Assembly: GCA_017395275.1 (NCBI GenBank) | Contig: JAFPVN010000136.1 | Coordinates: forward strand, 1-20,977 | DNA: 20,977 nucleotides | Reading direction: 5' to 3' | Origin: Candidatus Methanomethylophilaceae archaeon | GTDB taxonomy: Archaea; Thermoplasmatota; Thermoplasmata; Methanomassiliicoccales; Methanomethylophilaceae | Part shown: one piece after another, positions 13,760-20,293 of the stretch | Layout: each line of letters begins with the position of its first letter | Position numbering within the stretch: the first letter of the stretch is position 1 | Made by a program: the position numbers and the translations under genes | The notes under the pieces: generated by a model | What the model saw: only the letters and a program-made list of their open reading frames with translations | What the model was told of the DNA's origin: nothing | The model's database searches: none

Positions 13760-14560
13760 ATGAGTGAAATCAGAGCAGCACTTGTCGGCGCATGCGGAAG
13801 GATGGGCACAATGATCGTCCGCCGCATAATGGCCACGGAAGGCATCACCGTCTCGGCGGCATTCGACCTCGTCAACGTCGGAAAGGACGTCGGAGAGGTT
13901 GCGGGCATCGGGAAGATCGACGTACCCGTATCGGACGCCAAGGACCTCGCGAAGGTTCTGAAGGAGACTAAGACCGAGGTACTCCTGGACTTCACCATCG
14001 CCGCAGCCACCGCGGTGAACGCACCCGTCGCAGCGGAAGCGGGCGTCAACCTCATCATCGGTACCACCGGACTCTCCGCCGAGCAGAAGACCAACATCAC
14101 CGAAGCGATCATCAGGAACAAGGTCGCGGCGGTCATCTCGTCAAACTACTCCATAGGTGTCGGCGTGTTCTTCAAGCTCTGCAGGGAGGCCGCCAAGAAC
14201 CTCGGTCCCGACTACGACGTCGAGATCATCGAGGCTCACCACAACCAGAAGAAGGACGCCCCCAGCGGTACCGCGATGACAGCGGCAGAGATCATCAGCA
14301 AGGAGCTCGGCGGCAAGGACTTCGTCTACGGACGCGAGGGACTCTGCCCCCGCGGCAAGGAAATCGGCATCCACGCCGTCAGGGGCGGAGACATCGTCGG
14401 TGACCACACCGTCATGTTCATCGGCAACTCCGAGAGGATCGAGATCAAGCACCAGGCCCACTCCAGAGAGGTGTTCGTGGGCGGTGCCGTCCTCGCCGCG
14501 AAGTGGGTCGTCTCCCAGAAGAAGGGCGTCGTGTACGCGATGTCCGACGTCCTCGAGTGA
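13760..14560 (+). CDS. dapB: 4-hydroxy-tetrahydrodipicolinate reductase
   Basis: A 266-aa enzyme that reduces 4-hydroxy-tetrahydrodipicolinate with NAD(P)H in the diaminopimelate/lysine pathway. The N-terminal Rossmann motif is GACGRMG. The family signature EAHHNQKKDAPSGTA contains the catalytic His-His and Lys pair and the substrate-binding loop. The 'GTTGLS' and 'SSNYSIGVGVF' segments are also typical. Length agrees with the usual 265-275 aa. The ATG at 13760 matches the normal 'MSEIRAALVGA' opening. It stands alone here: no dapA or lysine genes are adjacent, so the rest of the pathway must be elsewhere. A perfect palindrome follows its stop. Confidence 0.95.
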   Translation: MSEIRAALVGACGRMGTMIVRRIMATEGITVSAAFDLVNVGKDVGEVAGIGKIDVPVSDAKDLAKVLKETKTEVLLDFTIAAATAVNAPVAAEAGVNLIIGTTGLSAEQKTNITEAIIRNKVAAVISSNYSIGVGVFFKLCREAAKNLGPDYDVEIIEAHHNQKKDAPSGTAMTAAEIISKELGGKDFVYGREGLCPRGKEIGIHAVRGGDIVGDHTVMFIGNSERIEIKHQAHSREVFVGGAVLAAKWVVSQKKGVVYAMSDVLE

Positions 14561-14568
14561 CGGGTCCC

Positions 14569-14586
14569 GCGGGGACATGTCCCCGC
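14569..14586 (+). terminator. 18-nt perfect palindrome after dapB
   Basis: GCGGGGACATGTCCCCGC is a perfect 18-nt palindrome 8 nt after the dapB stop. It can form a stable hairpin and is followed further on by short T-rich runs (TAGTTTTCCTATCTTG). Terminator or mRNA stabiliser is most likely. Confidence 0.5.
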
Positions 14587-14640
14587 TCCCCATCCTCAAA
14601 CCCGTTACTACCATTCCCTAGTTTTCCTATCTTGTCGGTA

Positions 14641-14650
14641 TATTATAAAA
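14641..14650 (+). promoter_or_regulatory. TATA box of the MtaA-like gene
   Basis: TATTATAAAA is centred about 38 nt before the ATG at 14684, predicting a leader of about 13 nt that includes the Shine-Dalgarno GGTGGA (14675-14680). This gene is leadered, unlike many neighbours. Confidence 0.6.
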
Positions 14651-14683
14651 ACCACGAACACGATTCTGTACACAGGTGGAAAG

Positions 14684-15724
14684 ATGAAGCCTCTCAGCAA
14701 CGTGGAAAGGCTCGAAGCCGTCGTGAACGGCGAACAGCCCGACAGGATTCCGGTCCATGACCTGGCCTGCATCACGATCTCGCAGGTCATGGGGTACGAG
14801 TGGAAGGACCTCAGGTTCGAACCGGAGAAATGCGCGAAGATCACCGACGAGTACAACAAGCTCTCGGGCAGCGATTTCTGCTTCGGGATGCTGGAGACCT
14901 CATCGATGTTCAAGGACCTCGGCGTGGAGACGTCCGCACCCGACAACAACTACGGGAACGTCATGGAGACATACTTCAAGACGCCCGAGGACGTGGACAG
15001 GCTGGAGATGTACGACCCGCTGGACCCCAAGGAATCCCAATGGGTCAGGAAGGGTATCATCGACAAGATCCTGGAGTACAGGAAGGTCAACTCAACCGGT
15101 GCGCTCACCAGCGGATGGAGCTGGGGAGCCGTCACCACGGCAGGTTTCCTGCTGGGTGTGGAGAACCTCATGATGTACACCATGACCGAGCCCGAGCTGG
15201 CCATGAAGGCCATACAGAAGGCCAAGAAGCTCGCCTACGGCGTCATGAAGGCCGGACAGGAGGGAGGGGAGTGCATCTGGCTTCCCGACCCGACGGCATC
15301 GGGTTCGCTGATGGACATTCACACCTTCAGGGACTTCGTCGCGGGACCGACATGCGAGATCGTCCACAAGTGGAAGAGGGAGTTCCACGTGCCAGTGATC
15401 TACCACGTGTGCGGGGACACCATCCCGATCATGCCCGCCATACCCTCGGTGGGAGTGGACATCCTCTCCGCAGACCACGCGATCGACCTCGCGTATGCAA
15501 GGGAGATCGTGGGACAGACCATATGCCTCATGGGCAACGTCGACCCGATCACCATCATGTGGAACGGGACCCCGGAGCAGATCAAGGAGGAATCCTACAA
15601 ATGCATCAACGCCGCCGGAGCCGACGGAAGGTTCATACTGGCAGCGGGATGCGAGGTACCGAAGGACACCCCCATCCAGAACATACAGGCCCTCGTGATG
15701 GCCGCCAAATCCTACACGTTCTGA
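14684..15724 (+). CDS. UroD/MtaA-family methylcobamide:CoM methyltransferase-like protein
   Basis: A 346-aa TIM-barrel protein of the uroporphyrinogen decarboxylase superfamily. The zinc site of MtaA/MtbA/CmuA methyltransferases is present: His241-x-Cys243 (YHVCGD) and Cys323 (LAAGCEVP). In those enzymes zinc activates coenzyme M thiolate for methyl transfer from a corrinoid protein. The N-terminus 'NVERLEAVVNGEQPDRIPV' is typical of the superfamily, but the arginine-rich porphyrin-binding residues of true HemE are not evident. It is quite divergent from MtaA of Methanosarcina, so the methyl donor (methanol, methylamines, methylthiols or other) cannot be assigned. No corrinoid protein or substrate methyltransferase is adjacent. 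It has a strong SD (GGTGGA, 3 nt spacing) and strong TATA box, and ends 3 nt from the convergent flavodoxin. Confidence 0.82.
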   Translation: MKPLSNVERLEAVVNGEQPDRIPVHDLACITISQVMGYEWKDLRFEPEKCAKITDEYNKLSGSDFCFGMLETSSMFKDLGVETSAPDNNYGNVMETYFKTPEDVDRLEMYDPLDPKESQWVRKGIIDKILEYRKVNSTGALTSGWSWGAVTTAGFLLGVENLMMYTMTEPELAMKAIQKAKKLAYGVMKAGQEGGECIWLPDPTASGSLMDIHTFRDFVAGPTCEIVHKWKREFHVPVIYHVCGDTIPIMPAIPSVGVDILSADHAIDLAYAREIVGQTICLMGNVDPITIMWNGTPEQIKEESYKCINAAGADGRFILAAGCEVPKDTPIQNIQALVMAAKSYTF

Positions 15725-15727
15725 GGT

Positions 15728-16249
15728 TCAGAGGCAGCTCTTGGCCCAGGCCCGGAGCTCGTCCTCGTCCTCGTCGCCGGTGAGCACGCGCGCACCGGCG
15801 ATCTCCCCTTTTCCCGCCGATTCCCTGAGGTCCTCCGCGGTGTTCCCGATCCCGCTGCCCCCACTGGTGGCGAACAGGATTATCTTCTTCTTGTAGAAGT
15901 TATGGGATTCGAGGAACGTCTTGATTATCGACGGAGCGGTGCCCCACCATATGGGGAATCCCACGAACACGACTTCGTGCTCCCCGACGTTGGCGAACTT
16001 CTTCGCGATGAGCGGCCTCGAATCGGGATCGTGCATCTCGACGTAGCACCTGCTGTTCCTGTCCCTCCAGTCGAGGTCCTTCTCGGAATAGGGTATCCTC
16101 GGCTCGATCTCGTACTCATCCGCATCCAGGGCGAAGGCCAGCTTCCTGGCCACCTTCCTGGTCTCCCCCGTGGCGCTGAAGAACGCCACCATGATGGTCT
16201 TCTCGGGTTCGAACGTGCGCAGGCTGACGTACTGCTTGGGACAATACAT
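15728..16249 (-). CDS. Flavodoxin
   Basis: A 173-aa FMN-binding electron carrier. The phosphate-binding loop FSATGETRKVA follows the first strand, and 'FVGFPIWWGTAPSIIKTFLE' supplies the Trp-bearing FMN loop typical of flavodoxin_4-type proteins. 'LFATSGGSGIGNTAEDL' is the third conserved segment. The ATG at 16249 is chosen because an AT-rich TATA-like element lies about 27 nt upstream; an internal ATG at 16192 would begin directly at the first strand and is an alternative. The N-terminal extension includes one Cys (MYCPK). It is a single gene, divergent from the DHH gene and convergent with the MtaA-like gene. Partner enzymes are not evident. Confidence 0.88.
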   Translation of the reverse strand: MYCPKQYVSLRTFEPEKTIMVAFFSATGETRKVARKLAFALDADEYEIEPRIPYSEKDLDWRDRNSRCYVEMHDPDSRPLIAKKFANVGEHEVVFVGFPIWWGTAPSIIKTFLESHNFYKKKIILFATSGGSGIGNTAEDLRESAGKGEIAGARVLTGDEDEDELRAWAKSCL

Positions 16250-16272
16250 GCACCTCGTATCCCATGACTCGG

Positions 16273-16279
16273 ATTTAAC
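16273..16279 (-). promoter_or_regulatory. TATA-like element of the flavodoxin gene
   Basis: ATTTAAC (GTTAAAT in the gene's direction) is centred 27 nt before the ATG at 16249, supporting the longer flavodoxin start. Confidence 0.45.
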
Positions 16280-16297
16280 TGTGTCTGACGGACATCG

Positions 16298-16305
16298 TTA
16301 TCTAT
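16298..16305 (+). promoter_or_regulatory. TATA-like element of the DHH gene
   Basis: TTATCTAT is centred 25-26 nt before the ATG at 16327. This divergent pair, unlike three others here, has two separate boxes. Confidence 0.45.
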
Positions 16306-16326
16306 CCATATCGCCATACGCGGGAC

Positions 16327-17685
16327 ATGAGCATTCTGGAATCCCTGCCCGCCGGGATGGCGGACGGACTGAGGAGATCGGCCGACATCGTCAGTAAGCA
16401 CGACAGCGTACGCATCATCTCGCATTACGATTCGGACGGCATCTCGTCGGCGGCCATCGTCAGAGAGGCGCTGAGGAGACTCGGAAAGAGGACGGAGACG
16501 ACCATCTTCCCCACGCTGTCGCTGGAGCAGATAGCGGTCGTCGGGACGATGGATGCGGAATGCGTCGTCATGACCGACCTCGGCACATCTTTTCTGGAGA
16601 CGCTCGCCCGCAGGGATTGGGACATCGTCATCCTCGACCATCACAAACCCAAGGAGGAATCGGATGTGCCAGTCAGGTCCGGATTCGCCTTCGTCAACCC
16701 CCTCCTCTACGGCATCGACGGCTCCAAGAACGCCTGCGGTTCCGCCATGGCGTACCTGTTCGCGATAACCTTGGATCCATCCAACTCCGACCTCGTACCC
16801 CTCGCCATAGCGGGGATGTACGGCGACAAGCAGCACCTCGGCGGGTTCCAGTCCATCGACAGGCTGATCGTGGACGATGCGCTCGCGTCGGGAGCGGTGA
16901 GGAAGGTGGAAAACCTAGCGTATCCGTCGGGCATGACGTTCTATCAGGCCATGATGTCCTGTCCCGAACCATACTTCAAGGGGACCACGGGACAGGCGGA
17001 CAAGGTCAACCGTTTCATCAAGAGCTGCGAGATCGGCATGGCTGCGACGCCGCTCACCGTGGACCGTCAGACCATAGACAGGTTCGCGGAGGAGCTGGCG
17101 GCGCGCATGCGCAGGAACGGGGTGACCGAAGCGATCATCAAGGAGACCTTCGGCGACAGGTACTACTCGGACAGATACCAGATGGACATCAGCGAACTGT
17201 CGTCCGTGTTGGACGGCTGCGGACGCAGCGGATCGTACGATAAGGCGTTCAACGCATGCGACACCCTGGACTTCACCGAGGCATCCATAGACGCGCAGGC
17301 GTACAGCGACAGGCTGATAGCCGCCATAGAGCCCGCCTTCGGATCGATGGTGGAGCTGAAGAACATCCAGTACTTCGTGATAAACGAACAGGGCATGGCC
17401 GGGAACATCGCCAGCGCCATAGTCCGCTATCTCGGGAACCCGGAGAAGCCCGTCATCGGTCTGACGGTCTCCGGCAAGGAGATAACCGACATCTCCTCCA
17501 GGGGAACGCCGTACCAGATAGGGAAGGGACTCAACCTCTCCGAGGCGATGCGCGAGGTGTGCGGGGACATGGGCGGTCAGGGCGGCGGACACGTCATCGC
17601 ATCCGGCGGGATTATCCCCAGGGGTAGCGAGGATGCCTTCCTGAAGGCATTGGACGATTTCATCGGACATCAGTTCGCAAGATGA
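16327..17685 (+). CDS. DHH/DHHA1 phosphoesterase, archaeal RecJ/GAN-like
   Basis: A 452-aa DHH-superfamily nuclease. Motif I is SHYDSDGISS (His33, Asp35, Asp37), motif II TDLG (Asp84), motif III LDHHKP (Asp104-His105-His106), and motif IV is around Asp167 (GMYGDKQH); these bind two catalytic metals. The C-terminal DHHA1 domain ends in the substrate-binding GGGH (419-422). The arrangement and length match archaeal single-strand-specific RecJ homologues, including GINS-associated nuclease (GAN), which work in DNA replication and repair. All catalytic residues are present, so it should be active rather than a Cdc45-like inactive form. Whether it binds GINS or acts on DNA or RNA cannot be read from sequence. 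The ATG at 16327 has a TATA-like element 25-26 nt upstream. Confidence 0.9.
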   Translation: MSILESLPAGMADGLRRSADIVSKHDSVRIISHYDSDGISSAAIVREALRRLGKRTETTIFPTLSLEQIAVVGTMDAECVVMTDLGTSFLETLARRDWDIVILDHHKPKEESDVPVRSGFAFVNPLLYGIDGSKNACGSAMAYLFAITLDPSNSDLVPLAIAGMYGDKQHLGGFQSIDRLIVDDALASGAVRKVENLAYPSGMTFYQAMMSCPEPYFKGTTGQADKVNRFIKSCEIGMAATPLTVDRQTIDRFAEELAARMRRNGVTEAIIKETFGDRYYSDRYQMDISELSSVLDGCGRSGSYDKAFNACDTLDFTEASIDAQAYSDRLIAAIEPAFGSMVELKNIQYFVINEQGMAGNIASAIVRYLGNPEKPVIGLTVSGKEITDISSRGTPYQIGKGLNLSEAMREVCGDMGGQGGGHVIASGGIIPRGSEDAFLKALDDFIGHQFAR

Positions 17686-17704
17686 TTGTGCCAGACATAC
17701 GGGA

Positions 17705-17962
17705 TCAAGGCCGTATGCCCATCCTTTCCCATATCTCCAGGGCGTATTCACCGGCCTTCTCCTGGTCCTCGAAATGATAGAAGATCAGGCCTCCGCTTCT
17801 GTAGAGGGTGACCTCTATGCCCTCGTACCTGAACTTCATCAGGGCATGTCCTCTGGAGAACGTATCGAAGCAATCGACGGAATCCAGATCGATGTCCAGA
17901 TCCTCGTCCGGACGCACCATGACGGAGAATCCGCCGCAGAGCCTCAGGAATACGTTCTTCAC
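17705..17962 (-). CDS. Small protein of unknown function, divergent from DUF89 gene (85 aa)
   Basis: An 85-aa soluble alpha/beta protein I do not recognise. It reads as beta strands followed by a C-terminal helix (EDQEKAGEYALEIWERMG). The GTG at 17962 is taken as start because TTGTATAACA is centred 23-24 nt upstream; an ATG at 17920 would give a 71-aa form lacking the first strand. There is no signal peptide; the only two Cys are at residues 9 and 31. It shares its promoter element with the DUF89 gene, which suggests co-expression. A 19-nt gap separates it from the convergent DHH gene. Confidence 0.6.
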   Translation of the reverse strand: MKNVFLRLCGGFSVMVRPDEDLDIDLDSVDCFDTFSRGHALMKFRYEGIEVTLYRSGGLIFYHFEDQEKAGEYALEIWERMGIRP

Positions 17963-17980
17963 ACCTGTGTATCACAACGA

Positions 17981-17990
17981 TGTTATACAA
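17981..17990. promoter_or_regulatory. Single TATA element shared by a divergent gene pair
   Basis: TGTTATACAA (TTGTATAACA on the other strand) is centred at 17985.5, exactly midway between the GTG at 17962 (minus) and the ATG at 18009 (plus), 23.5 nt from each. It can be read as a TATA box in both directions. Confidence 0.6.
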
Positions 17991-18008
17991 TCTGTGCGAT
18001 GTACGGCC

Positions 18009-18875
18009 ATGGAGATAACACCGGACTGCGTACCGTGCCTGATGAGGAGGGTCCTTTTCCAGGCCAGACTGCTGGACAACGGATGCGAGACCGAAGCGGT
18101 AGGCGCTGCACTGAGGGCCTACGCCAAGGAGTACGCTCCCGGAAGGAACTCGGCCGAGGTCGCCACAGAGGTGCACAGGGCGGCATACGGAGTGATGAGG
18201 GCCGACCCCTATTACCAGATGAAGCTGGACTCAGACAGGATCGCCGGAGGCTATCTAGATAAGGTCACGGAATTCGTCGAGTCGTCCGACGACCCCTTCA
18301 GAGCGGCCGTGATGGTGGCGGTCATCGGGAACATCATGGACTTCGGCACCCCGCATGCCATCTCCGGTCCCGAGGAATTCGATTCCCGTTTCGCCGGCAT
18401 GCTGGAGCAGGGCATCGGATCCGACGACACCGACAGGTTCAGGGAACTGCTCTCCAGGTCGAAGAGCATACTCTACTTCTTCGACAACTGCGGGGAATCC
18501 CAGTTCGACAAGCTCCTCATCCGCCAGATAAGGAGGATGGGCGTCCGCGTGGTCGGCGTCGTCAGGGGCGAGAGGATCCTCAACGACGTGACACTCGAGG
18601 ATGCCAAGAGGATCGGTCTGGATATGGAATTGGACAGGATCGTCACCACGGGCGGATTCATGATCGGCGCCGTCCTCGCGAAGGCCGACGACGACCTGAA
18701 GGAGGAACTTGAAAAAGCGGACCTCATAGTCGCCAAGGGCATGGCCAATTACGAATCCCTCTCGGACCAGGATGCAGGCGTCCCGAAGGTCCACATACTG
18801 CGCACTAAATGCGGCGCGGTGGCACATTCCCTGGATGTGCCAGAGGACATAAACGTCGTAAGGGTCAGCGAGTGA
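18009..18875 (+). CDS. DUF89 (ARMT1-like) damage-control phosphatase
   Basis: A 288-aa protein of the DUF89 metal-dependent phosphatase family, archaeal type. The N-terminal CVPC pair (Cys7, Cys10) marks the Cys-bearing prokaryotic subgroup. The metal-site segment is ILYFFDNCGESQFDKLL; 'VVRGERILNDVT' and 'IVAKGMANYESLSD' are the other conserved segments, the last supplying the family's Lys-Gly and Asn. Family members hydrolyse damaged or excess sugar phosphates and related compounds. The ATG at 18009 is set by the TATA element 23-24 nt upstream; in-frame codons further upstream belong to the divergent gene region. Its last 11 nt overlap the convergent chorismate mutase gene. Family assignment is strong, substrate unknown. 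Confidence 0.88.
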   Translation: MEITPDCVPCLMRRVLFQARLLDNGCETEAVGAALRAYAKEYAPGRNSAEVATEVHRAAYGVMRADPYYQMKLDSDRIAGGYLDKVTEFVESSDDPFRAAVMVAVIGNIMDFGTPHAISGPEEFDSRFAGMLEQGIGSDDTDRFRELLSRSKSILYFFDNCGESQFDKLLIRQIRRMGVRVVGVVRGERILNDVTLEDAKRIGLDMELDRIVTTGGFMIGAVLAKADDDLKEELEKADLIVAKGMANYESLSDQDAGVPKVHILRTKCGAVAHSLDVPEDINVVRVSE

Positions 18876-19140
18876 CCCTTTCCTCTCTCCACACCGCTTC
18901 GGAGATCAGCAGTCCCGCTATCGACTCCATGGTCTCCGTCCTGATGCCGTACTTCGCCGCGGCCTCGCGGTACCTGTCGCGCACCTTACGCTCCGCCTGC
19001 TCGTTGACAATCGGCAGCCCCTCGGCGATCTTGGTCCTCGCCACCTCCTCCGCCAGTTCCATACGGCGTTCGATGAGTTCAGCAATCTCCCCGTCGATCC
19101 TCTCGATGTCTGCCCTGAGCAGCCCAAGGTCCCTGGTCAT
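18865..19140 (-). CDS. Chorismate mutase, AroQ type
   Basis: A 91-aa all-helical chorismate mutase, which converts chorismate to prephenate for phenylalanine and tyrosine synthesis. The pattern 'LRADIERIDGEIAELIERRMELAEEVARTK' holds the conserved active-site Arg9, Arg25/26 and Lys37. 'PIVNEQAERKV' matches the second-helix region where D/N-x-x-R-E is usual, with RE replaced by ER. Length fits a stand-alone AroQ domain without fused prephenate dehydrogenase or dehydratase. The ATG at 19140 is 27 nt from an AT element shared with the divergent gene. Other aromatic pathway genes are not in the window. Confidence 0.88.
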   Translation of the reverse strand: MTRDLGLLRADIERIDGEIAELIERRMELAEEVARTKIAEGLPIVNEQAERKVRDRYREAAAKYGIRTETMESIAGLLISEAVWREERVTR

Positions 19141-19163
19141 GCACCCCCTATCACGGCAATATC

Positions 19164-19170
19164 TTTTAAT
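19164..19170. promoter_or_regulatory. Single TATA element shared by chorismate mutase and DUF4238-like gene
   Basis: TTTTAAT (ATTAAAA on the other strand) is centred at 19167, exactly 27 nt from the ATG at 19140 (minus) and 27 nt from the ATG at 19194 (plus). No other AT-rich box lies in the 53-nt gap. Confidence 0.5.
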
Positions 19171-19193
19171 GTGTTCTCACGATTGGCGGGAAC

Positions 19194-20165
19194 ATGGAAT
19201 CCTCGGAACAGTGCAACAACGTGTACAACCTCATGCTGAAGAACTTCGCCGGAGCGGACGGCATCTACGTGGCGGACATGTCCAAGAACGACGTGTCCGC
19301 AAGGAGGCCGGACATGGCCTTCCGCGATGCGGCGCCCTGCGACGAGGTGGCGGAGTTCGAGAAGAGGTTCTCCGAGATCATCGAGAAACCGATGGACAGG
19401 ATCCTTTCCAAGATCAACAGGATGTCCAAGTCCATCCTGCTCACCCGTACCGAGCTGGAGACCATCAAGAAGTACATCCTCCTGCAGATGAACAGGACGC
19501 CCTACAGCGACGCCGAGGCGGAGGACGACAAGGACCTGTGGAAGAGGGAGACGTCCGCCATCCTCGACATGGAATGGGACGACCTGATGAAATCGGATCT
19601 GGTCGACGTCCTCAAGGATTCCGCCGAGGTCAACAACTCGTTCCTGCTGTTCTTCAGGACCGACGAGGAGTTCGTCATCGGAGATTCGGGATGCGTGGCG
19701 GAATGCGTGCCCGGGACCCCCGAGGAAGGTTCGGACGAGGAACCGGAGGATTTCATCAACTACAACCTGTTCCCGCTGACATCCGAGATCGCCGTACTCC
19801 TGATATCGCTGCCTTGGAAGATGAGGTTCTCCTCCCCCGGTGCGGTCCAGGGCCTTCCCCTCACCTCGCCCATCCTCGAGAAGTACCGCTCCGTGCCCAA
19901 GATGAAGTACGTCAACGAGCGCAGGATCAGGTCCGAGGAGGACGTCTCCAAGTTCAAGCACCCCCAGGACAGGTTCACGTACATGATTCACAACGTGTCC
20001 AAGGACGACCTCCACTACCTCAACACCCTCACGATCAACGAGTCGGAGAGATTCATCGGATTCATGACGCCCGAGAAGGTGAAGCCCACCTTGGAGTCGT
20101 ACGAGTCCATGAAGGGTTCGGTCGAACTGGCACATGACCTTTCCGGTATCCTCGGAAAGCTCTGA
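19194..20165 (+). CDS. DUF4238-like protein (323 aa)
   Basis: A 323-aa soluble protein resembling DUF4238. The opening 'VYNLMLKNFAGADGIYVADM' matches the family's first strand after its usual HYVP-type start, which here is absent (EQCNNVY). A long helical middle (about 45-130: 'EFEKRFSEIIEKPMDRILSKIN') precedes 'FLLFFRTDEEFVIGDSGC' and 'LFPLTSEIAVLLI', the positions where DUF4238 proteins read F.TSD.P and FPLS.....L. The C-terminal 'LNTLTINESERFIGF' also fits. DUF4238 members are scattered in genomes and of unknown function. The family's conserved His/Pro at the N-terminus and Asp-x-Pro are changed, so activity may differ. It shares a promoter element with chorismate mutase. Confidence 0.6.
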   Translation: MESSEQCNNVYNLMLKNFAGADGIYVADMSKNDVSARRPDMAFRDAAPCDEVAEFEKRFSEIIEKPMDRILSKINRMSKSILLTRTELETIKKYILLQMNRTPYSDAEAEDDKDLWKRETSAILDMEWDDLMKSDLVDVLKDSAEVNNSFLLFFRTDEEFVIGDSGCVAECVPGTPEEGSDEEPEDFINYNLFPLTSEIAVLLISLPWKMRFSSPGAVQGLPLTSPILEKYRSVPKMKYVNERRIRSEEDVSKFKHPQDRFTYMIHNVSKDDLHYLNTLTINESERFIGFMTPEKVKPTLESYESMKGSVELAHDLSGILGKL

Positions 20166-20265
20166 TCCCCTTCGGTAACAAACCTCTTCCCTTCCATTTT
20201 CGTAAACATTTATCGATACGAGGAACGGCCTTTCGGTCTTCGTTTCATGAAATAAAGGATGTGAA

Positions 20266-20285
20266 GGCAGCCCTTGCGGGCTGCC
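20266..20285. terminator. Perfect hairpin between convergent genes
   Basis: GGCAGCCC (20266-20273) and GGGCTGCC (20278-20285) pair perfectly around a TTGC loop, 8 nt after the minus-strand transporter stop. On the plus strand GTTTGTGTTT follows, so it could end transcripts in both directions. A 10-nt palindrome TTTCATGAAA (20243-20252) lies beside it. Confidence 0.6.
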
Positions 20286-20293
20286 GTTTGTGT

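Noticed and set aside
14684..15724. Annotation as uroporphyrinogen decarboxylase (HemE)
   Set aside because: The fold is shared, but the H-x-C...C zinc ligands belong to the MtaA/MtbA/CmuA methyltransferases and HemE's porphyrin-binding arginines are not evident.
18809..20137. A 442-codon plus-strand open frame in another frame of the DUF4238-like gene
   Set aside because: Low-complexity Arg/Gly/His translation, crossing the minus-strand chorismate mutase and the divergent promoter.
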